DNA of 64,000 bases, from the NCBI RefSeq assembly GCF_011682055.1, contig NZ_JAAQOM010000004.1:72653-136652 (forward strand), in the 5' to 3' direction. A program made the translations under genes and the position numbers. Under the pieces are notes generated by a model that saw only the letters and a program-made list of their open reading frames with translations, ran no database searches and was not told the DNA's origin. This stretch comes from Telluria antibiotica (GTDB lineage: Bacteria > Pseudomonadota > Gammaproteobacteria > Burkholderiales > Burkholderiaceae_D). This document shows, piece by piece, positions 9,065 to 17,121 of the stretch (within the stretch, counting starts at the first letter, position 1; the number at the start of each line of letters is the position of its first letter).

Positions 9065-10705
9065 ATGCGCCAACCATCCCTGACCAGCACCGCAAGTTAC
9101 CAGGCCCTCCAGTCCCACGCCAAGGACGCCCAGCAATGGCAGATGCGCGACCTGTTCGCGCAAGACCCGCAGCGCTTCGAGCGCCTGTCGAGCGAAGCCG
9201 CGGGGCTGTTCCTAGACTATTCAAAAAACCGCCTGGACGGGCGCACGCTTGCACTGCTGGCAGACCTGGCGCGCGAACGCGGTGCCGAGAAGCTGCGCGA
9301 CGCCATGTTCAACGGCGACAAGATCAACCTGACGGAACACCGCGCCGTCCTGCACACGGCGCTGCGCGCGCCGAAGGACAAGCAGATCACCGTCGACGGC
9401 CAGGACATCACGGCCGACGTGCACGGCGTGCTCGCACGTATCAAGGCCTTCAGCGACGCCGTCCGCAACGGCCAGTGGCTGGGCCACACGGGTAAGGAAA
9501 TCACGGACATCGTCAACATCGGCATCGGCGGTTCCGACCTCGGCCCGAAGATGGTCTGCCTCGCGCTGCGCCAGTACGCGCACCCGCGCCTGACCATGCA
9601 CTTCGTATCGAACGTCGACGGCCACGACATGGACGCGGCGCTGTCGCGCGTGAATCCGGAAACGACGCTGTTCATCATCGCGTCGAAGACGTTCACGACG
9701 GCCGAGACGATGATGAACGCGAACACGGCACGCCAGTGGTTCCTCAAGCACGCATCGGAAGCGGCGCTCGCGAAGCACTTCGTCGCCGTGTCGACGAACG
9801 TCGAAGCGATCAAGAAATTCGGCATCGATCCGGACAACATGTTCCCGTTCTGGGACTGGGTCGGCGGCCGTTATTCGGTGTGGTCCGCGATCGGCCTGCC
9901 CGTCGCGCTGTGCGTGGGCTACGGCTATTTCGCCGACTTCCTCGCGGGCGCGCACGCGCTGGACGAGCACTTCCGCACGGCCCCGATCGAAGAGAACTTG
10001 CCGATGATCCTCGCGCTCGTCGGCTTCTGGAACCGCGAATTCCTGGGCTGCGCGTCCGTGTCGATCGCGCCGTACCACCAGGACCTGAACCGCTTCCCCG
10101 CCTACCTGCAGCAGCTCGAGATGGAAAGCAACGGCAAGCGCGTCACGCGCGCCGGCGACACCATCACCGACTACGAAACGTGCCCCGTGATCTGGGGCGA
10201 CGTGGGCACGAATGGCCAGCACGCCTACTTCCAGCTGCTGCACCAGGGCACGGACGTGACGCCGATGGACTTCATCGCCACGCTGCGCCCCGCGCACGAA
10301 TTCCAGAACCACCACGCCGCGCTGCTCGCCAACTGCTTCGCGCAGTCGGAAGCCTTCATGAAGGGCAAGACGGCGGACGAAGTACGCGTGGACCTCGCCG
10401 GGCAAGACCCGGCCGAGATCGAGCGCCTCGTGCCGCACAAGACCTTCCCCGGCAACCGTCCGAGCAACACGATCCTGATGGAGTACCTGACCCCGGCCAC
10501 GCTGGGCGCCCTCATCGCGCTGTACGAGCACAAGACGTTCGTGCAGGGCGCGCTGTGGGACGTGAACAGCTTCGACCAGTGGGGCGTCGAGTTGGGCAAG
10601 GTGCTGGCGAAGAAGATCGAGGCGGAACTGAACGGCGACGCGCAGCCGGCGCAGCACGACGGCTCGACCAACGGCCTGATCGCGCGCGCCAAGGCCGCCG
10701 TCTGA
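9065..10705 (+). CDS. pgi: Glucose-6-phosphate isomerase
   Basis: A 546-residue cytoplasmic enzyme interconverting glucose-6-phosphate and fructose-6-phosphate. Family motifs run in order: GIGGSDLGPKMV, SNVDGHD, IIASKTFTT, DWVGGRYSVWSAIGLP, EMESNGK, and the catalytic His in QLLHQGT; length is standard. It is followed after 10 bp by the SMP-30 lactonase gene and lies head-to-head with edd. With zwf and edd-eda it allows fructose-6-phosphate to be fed back into the Entner-Doudoroff route as a cycle. Confidence 0.96.
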   Translation: MRQPSLTSTASYQALQSHAKDAQQWQMRDLFAQDPQRFERLSSEAAGLFLDYSKNRLDGRTLALLADLARERGAEKLRDAMFNGDKINLTEHRAVLHTALRAPKDKQITVDGQDITADVHGVLARIKAFSDAVRNGQWLGHTGKEITDIVNIGIGGSDLGPKMVCLALRQYAHPRLTMHFVSNVDGHDMDAALSRVNPETTLFIIASKTFTTAETMMNANTARQWFLKHASEAALAKHFVAVSTNVEAIKKFGIDPDNMFPFWDWVGGRYSVWSAIGLPVALCVGYGYFADFLAGAHALDEHFRTAPIEENLPMILALVGFWNREFLGCASVSIAPYHQDLNRFPAYLQQLEMESNGKRVTRAGDTITDYETCPVIWGDVGTNGQHAYFQLLHQGTDVTPMDFIATLRPAHEFQNHHAALLANCFAQSEAFMKGKTADEVRVDLAGQDPAEIERLVPHKTFPGNRPSNTILMEYLTPATLGALIALYEHKTFVQGALWDVNSFDQWGVELGKVLAKKIEAELNGDAQPAQHDGSTNGLIARAKAAV

Positions 10706-10715
10706 GGAGCGTTCC

Positions 10716-11612
10716 ATGAAGAGCGAAAAATTCCACATCGTGCATGACGAGCCGATGCTGGTCGGCGAATCGGCCGTCTGGCATGCGATCGAATCGGCAC
10801 TGTACTGGGTCGACATCGACGGCAAGTCGGTGCATCGCCTGCATCCGTCGAGCGGCAAGTACTCGCGCTGGAGCACGGCGACGGAGCCGTCGGCCATCGC
10901 CGTCGACCAGGACAACAACCTCGTGCTGGCCACGCGCGCCGGCTTCGTCTACCTGAACACGACGACGGGCGAGCTCACCGACATCGCGCCCGCGCCGTAC
11001 GACACGAACATCATGCGCTTCAACGACGGCCGCGTCGACCCCGTCGGCCGCTTCTGGGTCGGCACGATGTACGAGCCGCGCGACCAGCCCAAGGCCGAGA
11101 TGTACGTGCTGGACAAAGGCCAGCTCAGCCAGGCGTGGGCTGGCGGCATGACGAATTCGAACGGCCTGTCGTTCAGCCCGGACGGCAAGACGATGTACCA
11201 CGCCGACACGACGACGCACCGCGTCGACGCGTACGACTACGACGTCAAGACGGGCACGGCATCGAACCGCCGCAACCTCGTCACCTTCTCCGACGACAAG
11301 AAAGCGCCGGACTACGGTGGCCGTCCGGACGGCGCGGCGGTGGACAGCGAAGGCAATTACTGGGCCGCGATGTTCGAAGGCGGTCGCCTCGTCAAGCTGT
11401 CGCCGACGGGCGAGCTGCTGCAGGTAATCGAGCTGCCCGTGCGCTGCCCGACGTCCGTCGCGTTCGGCGGACCGGACCTGCGCACCCTGTACGTCACCAG
11501 CGCCAGCAAGGGGCGCTCGAACGACGAGCTGGCGAAGTATCCGCACAGCGGCAAGGTACTGGCGTTCAGCGTCGACGTGCCCGGCATCGAGCAGGCCGAG
11601 TACCGAGCCTAA
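10716..11612 (+). CDS. SMP-30/gluconolactonase family protein
   Basis: A 298-residue six-bladed beta-propeller lactonase. Metal-site residues of the SMP-30 family are visible: the Glu in VGESAVWH, the Asn in RFNDGRVDP and TNSNGLSFSPDG, and the Asp in RPDGAAVDSEGNYW. Members hydrolyse gluconolactone or other sugar lactones. It sits between pgi and zwf with only 10 bp after pgi, the place where a 6-phosphogluconolactonase would be expected, and no pgl gene is present in the cluster; that it does this job is an inference. A REP pair follows the stop codon. Confidence 0.85.
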   Translation: MKSEKFHIVHDEPMLVGESAVWHAIESALYWVDIDGKSVHRLHPSSGKYSRWSTATEPSAIAVDQDNNLVLATRAGFVYLNTTTGELTDIAPAPYDTNIMRFNDGRVDPVGRFWVGTMYEPRDQPKAEMYVLDKGQLSQAWAGGMTNSNGLSFSPDGKTMYHADTTTHRVDAYDYDVKTGTASNRRNLVTFSDDKKAPDYGGRPDGAAVDSEGNYWAAMFEGGRLVKLSPTGELLQVIELPVRCPTSVAFGGPDLRTLYVTSASKGRSNDELAKYPHSGKVLAFSVDVPGIEQAEYRA

Positions 11613-11632
11613 TCCAACGGCTGTGCATTATT

Positions 11633-11710
11633 GTAGGGTGGGCACCCCTGTGCCCACGCGAACGCAGGCATAACGCGAACGTACGCTTGGGCACGGGGTG
11701 CCCACCCTAC
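11633..11710. repeat. REP-1 inverted pair after the SMP-30 gene
   Basis: Two 26-28 bp copies of the GGTGGGCAC...GTGCCCA palindrome in opposite orientation (11633-11660 and 11685-11710) with 24 bp between. The transcript could fold into each hairpin or one long cruciform, so it may end or protect the pgi transcript. Confidence 0.85.
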
Positions 11711-11777
11711 GCGCCTTTTTCTCTTGCGCCCACACCTCCACGGATGTGGCACCATTAACTCCAAGCCCATACGAATT

Positions 11778-11825
11778 CGTAGTAAATTTTCTTGCGCTAT
11801 CAATAATCGTGTAGTAAATTTACAG
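11778..11825 (+). promoter_or_regulatory. Two putative HexR boxes upstream of zwf
   Basis: CGTAGTAAATTTTC (11778-11791) and TGTAGTAAATTTACAG (11810-11825) lie 32 bp apart just upstream of the zwf start at 11849. They share the 13-bp core GTAGTRAATTTAC with the edd and pgi boxes. Spacing close to three helical turns would suit cooperative binding of a dimer pair. Confidence 0.65.
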
Positions 11826-11848
11826 CATTTCCTTCCTCGACAGACACC

Positions 11849-13318
11849 ATGGCTCTTTCCGATTTCGATCTCGTTTTCTTCGGCGGCAGCGGCGACCTCG
11901 CGATGCGCAAGCTGCTGCCGGCGATGTTTGCCCGTGACGTGTGCAACGACCTGCCCGCAACGGCGCGCATCATCTGCGTCGGCCGTGACGAAATGTCGCA
12001 GGAGGCCTTCATCGAGATGGTGGAAACGAACGCGAAATCGCACGTGAAGGAGAACGTCGACGCGGCCGCGTGGCAGAAATTCCTCGATCGCATCACCTAT
12101 GTCGCCGTCGACGCGGGCAACGTCGCGACCTATGCCACGCTCGCCGAGGCGCTGCGCAAGGACTCGTCGCTCACGCGCGTGTACTATCTCGCAACGCCGC
12201 CGCAGCTGTTCGCGCAAATCTGCGAGAACCTGGCCGCCGTGGGCCTGGCCACGCCGAATTCGCGCGTCGTGCTGGAAAAGCCGCTGGGCCGCGACCTCGC
12301 GTCGGCCAAGCAGATCAACGCCGACGTCGGCAAGGTGTTCGCGGAATCGCAGATCTACCGGATCGACCACTACCTCGGCAAGGAAACCGTGCAGAACCTG
12401 CTGGCGCTGCGTTTCGGGAACATCCTGTTCGAGCCGCTGTGGCGCCGCGAGTGGATCTCGGACGTGCAGATCACCATCGCCGAAAAGATCGGCGTCGGCA
12501 ACCGCCTCGGCTATTACGACAACTCGGGCGCGCTGCGCGACATGCTGCAGAACCACCTGTTGCAGCTGCTGTGTATCGTCGCGATGGAACCGCCGACGTC
12601 GATCGCGCCGGACGCCGTGCGCGACGCCAAGCTGCAGGTGCTGCGTTCGCTGAAGCGCTTCACGCCGACGACGCTGTCGCAGAACATCGTGCGCGGCCAG
12701 TACCGCTCGGGCTATGTCGACGGCCAGCCGGTGCCGGGCTACCGCGAGGAACCGGGCGCGCCGAAACAGTCGAAGACGGAAACCTTCGTCGCGATGAAGG
12801 CCGAGATCGATACGTGGCGCTGGGCCGGCGTACCGTTCTACCTGCGTACCGGCAAGCGCATGGCCGACCGCCTCGCGGAAATCGTCGTGCGCTTCAAGCA
12901 GATTCCGCATTCGATCTTCAACCAGCCGACGTCGAGCTTCCAGCCGAACAGCCTCGTGATCCGCCTGCAGCCGGACGAAGGCCTGTCGATGAACCTCATG
13001 GCGAAGACGCCGGGCGACTCCATGCGCCTGAAACAGGCCGAACTCGAGCTGGACTTCCGCGAACAGTTCAAGTCCCCGCGCATGGAAGCGTACGAGCGCC
13101 TGCTGCTGGACGTCCTGCGCGGCCAGCTCACGCTGTTCATGCGCGGCGACGAGCTGGAAGCCGCCTGGGAATGGGTCGAGCCGATCCTCGAATACTGGGA
13201 CCAGGACGACACGACGCCGGCACCGTACACGTCGGGCACGTGGGGCCCTGCCGCCGCGTCCGCGCTGATCGGCCGCGACGGCCTGCAATGGCGCGAAGAA
13301 GCGCTGCCGGAAGATTAA
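11849..13318 (+). CDS. zwf: Glucose-6-phosphate 1-dehydrogenase
   Basis: A 489-residue NAD(P)-dependent enzyme oxidising glucose-6-phosphate to 6-phosphogluconolactone, entry to the Entner-Doudoroff and pentose phosphate routes. The N-terminal nucleotide-binding motif GGSGDLAMRKLLPA and the active-site motif RIDHYLGKETVQN are intact, and length is normal. hexR follows after 10 bp, so zwf-hexR are an operon; the two boxes upstream suggest that HexR controls its own production together with zwf. Confidence 0.96.
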   Translation: MALSDFDLVFFGGSGDLAMRKLLPAMFARDVCNDLPATARIICVGRDEMSQEAFIEMVETNAKSHVKENVDAAAWQKFLDRITYVAVDAGNVATYATLAEALRKDSSLTRVYYLATPPQLFAQICENLAAVGLATPNSRVVLEKPLGRDLASAKQINADVGKVFAESQIYRIDHYLGKETVQNLLALRFGNILFEPLWRREWISDVQITIAEKIGVGNRLGYYDNSGALRDMLQNHLLQLLCIVAMEPPTSIAPDAVRDAKLQVLRSLKRFTPTTLSQNIVRGQYRSGYVDGQPVPGYREEPGAPKQSKTETFVAMKAEIDTWRWAGVPFYLRTGKRMADRLAEIVVRFKQIPHSIFNQPTSSFQPNSLVIRLQPDEGLSMNLMAKTPGDSMRLKQAELELDFREQFKSPRMEAYERLLLDVLRGQLTLFMRGDELEAAWEWVEPILEYWDQDDTTPAPYTSGTWGPAAASALIGRDGLQWREEALPED

Positions 13319-13328
13319 GGAAGACGCC

Positions 13329-14183
13329 GTGCTGCTCGATTCGATCCGCACCCAGCTCGACTCGCTGTCGAAATCCGAGCGCAAGGTGGCGCTCGCCGTG
13401 CTGGCCGCGCCCAGCGCCACCGTGAGCCAGAACATCACGGCGCTGGCGCGCAGCGCGCAAGTGTCGGAGCCGACCGTCGTGCGCTTCTGCCGCACGCTCG
13501 GCTACGACGGCTGGCACGAGTTCAAGCTGAAGCTCGCGCAGGGCCTCGCGCTCGCGCTGCCCGGCGCCAGCGAGCAGCCGGCGCAGGACGACCTGGCCGC
13601 GGACCTCGTCAACAAGATCTGCAGCCGCTCCATCAACACGCTGCTCGACCTGCGCAACAACCTGAAGCCGGAACTGATCCAGAAGGCGCTCGACATCCTG
13701 TCGCGCGCCAACAAGATCGAGTTCTACGGCCAGGGCACGTCGGGCTTCGTCGCGGCCGACGCACAGCACAAATTCTTCCGCTCCGGCGTGCCGACCGTCG
13801 CGTACACCGACCCCGCGATCCACGCCATCGCGGCCGCGCTGCTGCGCGAAGGCGATGCGCTCGTCGCGATCTCCCAGCGCGGCAACAACCCGTCGCTCAC
13901 GCGCTCCGCGAAGCTGGCGCGCCGCGGCGGCGCCGAGGTGATCGTGCTGGCGCCGTCCGGCACGCCGCTCGCCGACATGGCGAGCCTCCTGATTCCGATC
14001 GACCTCGTGTTCGCGATCGACCCGTACACGCCGATCTCCGCGCGCCTCGCCTACCTCGTCGTGATCGACGTGCTGGCGGTGGGCCTCGCGCTGCAGCGCG
14101 GTCCGGAATTCCGCAAGAAGATGCAGAATGCGCAGAAGGCGCTGCAGGAATTCGACCTGCAGTTCGATTCGTTCATCGGCTAG
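13329..14183 (+). CDS. hexR: HexR-type transcriptional regulator (RpiR/MurR family)
   Basis: A 284-residue regulator with an N-terminal RpiR-type HTH (about residues 1-77; ARSAQVSEPTVVRFCRTLGY is the recognition region) and a C-terminal SIS sugar-phosphate-binding domain (about 125-255; EFYGQGTSGFVA and VAISQRGNNPS). HexR homologues sense KDPG and control edd, eda, zwf and pgi. Its location directly behind zwf and the repeated 13-bp boxes at three promoters of this cluster support that identity. The start is GTG at 13329, with AGG nearby as ribosome site. Confidence 0.9.
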   Translation: MLLDSIRTQLDSLSKSERKVALAVLAAPSATVSQNITALARSAQVSEPTVVRFCRTLGYDGWHEFKLKLAQGLALALPGASEQPAQDDLAADLVNKICSRSINTLLDLRNNLKPELIQKALDILSRANKIEFYGQGTSGFVAADAQHKFFRSGVPTVAYTDPAIHAIAAALLREGDALVAISQRGNNPSLTRSAKLARRGGAEVIVLAPSGTPLADMASLLIPIDLVFAIDPYTPISARLAYLVVIDVLAVGLALQRGPEFRKKMQNAQKALQEFDLQFDSFIG

Positions 14184-14242
14184 CTTCTTTACAAACCGTC
14201 CGTCGGCGCCTAAAGTCGAGCTATTTGAACGTGGCTCGACAC

Positions 14243-14893
14243 ATGACCTTCAGCGCTTCGAAATGCCTGCTCGCCGCCGCCGCGCTGGCGGGTGCCGCAT
14301 TGTCCTGCACCGCGTCCGCGGCGTGTCACAAACCGCAATATCCGAAACTGTCCCTGCGGGAAAGTGAAGACGGCGTCGCCATCGTGGCGTTTCTCGTCCA
14401 CGCCGACGGCACCGTTGGCGATTCGGTCGTCCTAGCGTCCACCGGATTCCCCGCCCTGGACCGGGAGACCCGGGAAGCGCTAGGGAAATGCGTGTTCAAG
14501 CCCATGACAGAAAACGGCAAACCCGTCGAGGCTTGGCAGCCCGTCCAATACTTCTGGAGACTCGTGGACGACCCCGACATGGCCAATGCCAAGCATGTCG
14601 CTGCCGAGGCGGTCCGCAAAGGCGACGTCAATGCGCTGTATCGCTTGAGTATCCTGCTGAACGCGGCCCCTAAATCCGGCGAGGACCGCGAGAAGGTCGT
14701 CGTGCTGCTGAAAAGCGCCGCGGAGCGGGGCGCTGCAGCCGCCCAGTACGAACTGGGCCGCCGTTACGAGAAGGGTGACAAGATAGAGGCGAATCTCGAG
14801 GAAGCGATGCGTTGGTACGAGAAAGCCGCCGCGCAGGGCGACGTGCTTGCCATCCAGCGCCTGCGCATGGGCGAACTCACCTACCAGCCGTAA
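14243..14893 (+). CDS. Exported TonB-C-domain / Sel1-repeat protein
   Basis: A 216-residue protein with a signal peptide ending near CTASAACHKP, then a TonB C-terminal-like domain (about residues 35-105: GVAIVAFLVHADGTV, LDRETREALGKCVFKP), then two Sel1-type repeats (AAQYELGRRYEKG and EEAMRWYEKAAAQGD). Such TonB-like domains often occur in periplasmic proteins that are not real energy transducers; no transmembrane anchor or Pro-rich spacer is seen. The ATG at 14243 is preferred to the TTG at 14225. Function unknown; a periplasmic scaffold is plausible. Confidence 0.65.
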   Translation: MTFSASKCLLAAAALAGAALSCTASAACHKPQYPKLSLRESEDGVAIVAFLVHADGTVGDSVVLASTGFPALDRETREALGKCVFKPMTENGKPVEAWQPVQYFWRLVDDPDMANAKHVAAEAVRKGDVNALYRLSILLNAAPKSGEDREKVVVLLKSAAERGAAAAQYELGRRYEKGDKIEANLEEAMRWYEKAAAQGDVLAIQRLRMGELTYQP

Positions 14894-14904
14894 GCCTTCA
14901 TCGG

Positions 14905-15492
14905 ATGACCACCCCCGTTTTCTTCGAGGACGCACAAGCCTTCCGCACCTGGCTCGCGGCACACGCGCACGAAGCGCGCGAACTGCTCGTCGGTTTTCAT
15001 AAAGTCGGCACGGGCAAGCCGTGCATGCGCTGGTCCGACTCGGTCGACCAGGCGCTGTGCTACGGCTGGATCGACGGCGTGCGCAAAGGTATCGACGAGC
15101 ACACGTACACCATCCGCTTCACGCCGCGCAAGGCCGGCTCGATCTGGAGCGCCGTGAACATCGACAAGGTCGCGAAGCTGCGCGAGCAGGGCCTGATGAC
15201 GCCGGCCGGCGAAGCCGCGTTCGCGGAGCGCTCGGAAGCGCGCTCGCGCGTGTACTCGCACGAGCGCGAAACGCCCGCCGAACTGGAAGCCGCGGACCGC
15301 GCCCGCTTCAAGCGCCACAAGGCCGCGTGGGCCTATTTCGAGGCGTGTCCGCCCGGCTACCGCAAGCGCATGCTGCACGTCGTGACGAGCGCGAAGAAGC
15401 CGGAGACGCGGGCCGCGCGGCTCGAGCGGCTGATCGAGGCGTGCGCGGAGGGGCGGCGGCTCGACGAGTGGCAGCCGGCGAAGAAGACCTGA
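14905..15492 (+). CDS. YdeI/OmpD-associated family protein
   Basis: A 195-residue cytoplasmic protein of the YdeI family: FEDAQAFRTWLAAH, LLVGFHKVGTGKP, LCYGWIDGVRKGIDE and a C-terminal basic stretch ending in DEWQPAKKT. The GWIDG motif and the KAAWAYFEACPPGYRK segment are typical. The family occurs widely near stress genes and its biochemical role is not established. The longer frame beginning at 14812 overlaps the preceding gene and is rejected; the ATG at 14905 lies 11 bp after that gene's stop, so the two may be cotranscribed. Confidence 0.8.
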   Translation: MTTPVFFEDAQAFRTWLAAHAHEARELLVGFHKVGTGKPCMRWSDSVDQALCYGWIDGVRKGIDEHTYTIRFTPRKAGSIWSAVNIDKVAKLREQGLMTPAGEAAFAERSEARSRVYSHERETPAELEAADRARFKRHKAAWAYFEACPPGYRKRMLHVVTSAKKPETRAARLERLIEACAEGRRLDEWQPAKKT

Positions 15493-15623
15493 CACGACCT
15501 GTCGAGCGGACACGCCCGCACATCCGATAGAACCTTTTGCCATCGAAGGGGCATCAACCGGGGAACACGCATTACTCGCCCTCGCGCCGCGCTCGGTGCG
15601 GGAAGGCGGAAGGAGGAACTATC

Positions 15624-15893
15624 ATGCGTACGACAACGACATTGGCGCTGGCCCTGCTATTGGGTGGCTGCGCAACGCAGGCGGACCGCGCCGCAGAGCA
15701 GCAGCGCGAAGTGGACGAGATGATCGCGGTGTACGGGCCGGCGTGCGAACGGCTCGGCAACGCGCGCGACTCCGAACAGTGGCGCTCGTGCATTCTCGCG
15801 CTGGATACGCGGAATGCCGTGCGCTACCGGACGGCGCCGACGACGACCACCTGCTTCGGCCATCGCGGCTTCTTCAACTGCTCGACGTTCTGA
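15624..15893 (+). CDS. Small lipoprotein of unknown function
   Basis: An 89-residue protein with a lipoprotein signal (LALALLLGGCATQ; lipidated Cys at residue 16). The mature part has an acidic helix and a C-terminal Cys pair in TTTTCFGHRGFFNCSTF that may form a disulfide. A strong AGGAGG site precedes the ATG at 15624 by eight bases, deciding this start over 15537. The stop codon directly abuts the stop of the convergent reductase gene. No family recognised. Confidence 0.7.
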   Translation: MRTTTTLALALLLGGCATQADRAAEQQREVDEMIAVYGPACERLGNARDSEQWRSCILALDTRNAVRYRTAPTTTTCFGHRGFFNCSTF

Positions 15894-16505
15894 TCAATAC
15901 CCGACCGTGAACCGCTCGCGCACGTGCGCGGGCTTCTCGATCTCGTCGACCAGCGCGACGGCATAATCTTCGTACGAGATCGTGCTGCCCTTCTCGCTCA
16001 CCAGCAGCTCGTCCTTCGCGAGGCGGAACTTGCCTGTGCGCTCGCCCGGCACGAACAGCGCGGACGGCGAGATGAACGTCCAATCGAGATCGGTCACGCC
16101 ACGCAGCGCGTCGAGGAAAGCGGCGCCCTTCGTCGCCTCGTCCTTGTAGGCGGCAGGGAAATCGGGCTGGTCGAGCAGGCGCTTGCCCGGTGCGACGAAC
16201 AGGCTGGCGGCACCGCCCACGACCAGATAGCGTTTGACGCCGGCCTCGCGCACGGCACCGATCAGCGCCTGCGGATCGCTGTCGAGGAAGCGCACGGCGC
16301 TGATCACTGCGTCGTGGCCCTTCAGCACCTCGGCCAGGCCGGCGGGGTCGGCGACGTCGCCGCGCGCCGCGGTCACGCCCGCGCGCGCCGGGACTTTCGC
16401 CGGGTCGCGCACGATGGCCGTGACCTGGTGGTTGCGCGAAACGAGTTCGTTCAGGATGCGCGTGCCGACGTTTCCGGAGGCGCCGATGAGAGCAATGCGT
16501 GCCAT
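15894..16505 (-). CDS. NAD(P)-binding reductase, NmrA/YwnB-like SDR family
   Basis: A 203-residue atypical short-chain dehydrogenase with an N-terminal dinucleotide-binding motif IALIGASGNVGTRIL, RD in position for NADP ribose phosphate, VVGGAASL and a YEDYA motif near the end. Related proteins act as quinone or flavin reductases or redox-sensing regulators; substrate unknown. It is divergent from an HxlR regulator gene, a common arrangement in which the regulator controls the reductase in response to electrophiles or quinones. That control is inferred from position only. Confidence 0.8.
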   Translation of the reverse strand: MARIALIGASGNVGTRILNELVSRNHQVTAIVRDPAKVPARAGVTAARGDVADPAGLAEVLKGHDAVISAVRFLDSDPQALIGAVREAGVKRYLVVGGAASLFVAPGKRLLDQPDFPAAYKDEATKGAAFLDALRGVTDLDWTFISPSALFVPGERTGKFRLAKDELLVSEKGSTISYEDYAVALVDEIEKPAHVRERFTVGY

Positions 16506-16516
16506 ATGGTTCCTTT

Positions 16517-16575
16517 AGTCTGTGGTTGATGGCAGGTCTAAAATCCAGACCGATAAAGCATCTTATGCTAGTCTG
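16517..16575. promoter_or_regulatory. Repeated AGTCTG/CAGACC motifs between SDR and HxlR genes
   Basis: AGTCTG occurs at 16517 and 16570 and the inverted repeat GGTCT-N7-AGACC at 16535-16551. The motif repeats three times in a 60-bp divergent promoter, so it is the likely operator of the HxlR regulator. No experimental consensus was available for comparison. Confidence 0.4.
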
Positions 16576-16646
16576 CGCATGCCGCACAAGAAGTCAGCGC
16601 GGCGTGATCAGGTCAGCGCGAACTGACCGCTACCCCCAGGAACATC

Positions 16647-17027
16647 ATGGTCAAGACGAATCTGTTGGCCGCCGACGGCGGCTTCGAACAACCCTGCCCC
16701 ATCCGCGACGTGCTGGACCGCATCGGCGACCAGTGGAGCCTCCTCGTGCTCGAGGCCCTCGAAGGCGGCACGAAGCGTTTCAATGAATTGATGCGCGAAC
16801 TGGGCGACATCTCCAAGCAGATGCTGTCGCTGACCTTGAAGCGCCTGGAAGAAGACGGCTTCGTGCGCCGCACCGTGTATCCCGAAGTGCCGCCGCGGGT
16901 CGAGTACGACCTCACGCCGCTGGGCCACTCCTTCCTCGTGCCGATGAAAAGCCTCGTCGCATGGGCCGACGAGCATCACCGGCTGGTGTGCGAGGCGCGT
17001 ACCCACTACAGGGCCGCTGCGAGGTAA
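16647..17027 (+). CDS. HxlR-family transcriptional regulator
   Basis: A 126-residue winged-helix regulator. CPIRDVLDRIGDQWSLLVLE is the HxlR signature with the N-terminal Cys that is redox- or electrophile-sensitive in characterised members; KQMLSLTLKRLEEDGFV is the recognition helix and wing region. Full family length. It is transcribed away from the NAD(P)-binding reductase gene, with repeated AGTCTG motifs in the intergenic space, so it probably controls that gene and itself. Confidence 0.9.
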   Translation: MVKTNLLAADGGFEQPCPIRDVLDRIGDQWSLLVLEALEGGTKRFNELMRELGDISKQMLSLTLKRLEEDGFVRRTVYPEVPPRVEYDLTPLGHSFLVPMKSLVAWADEHHRLVCEARTHYRAAAR

Positions 17028-17121
17028 TGAAAATAATTCCCTGGATTGATTTTTATTTATAATAAACAATCGACGATGCGCACCCGGCATCACCGACTCA
17101 CAACAATCACAGGAGATAACA

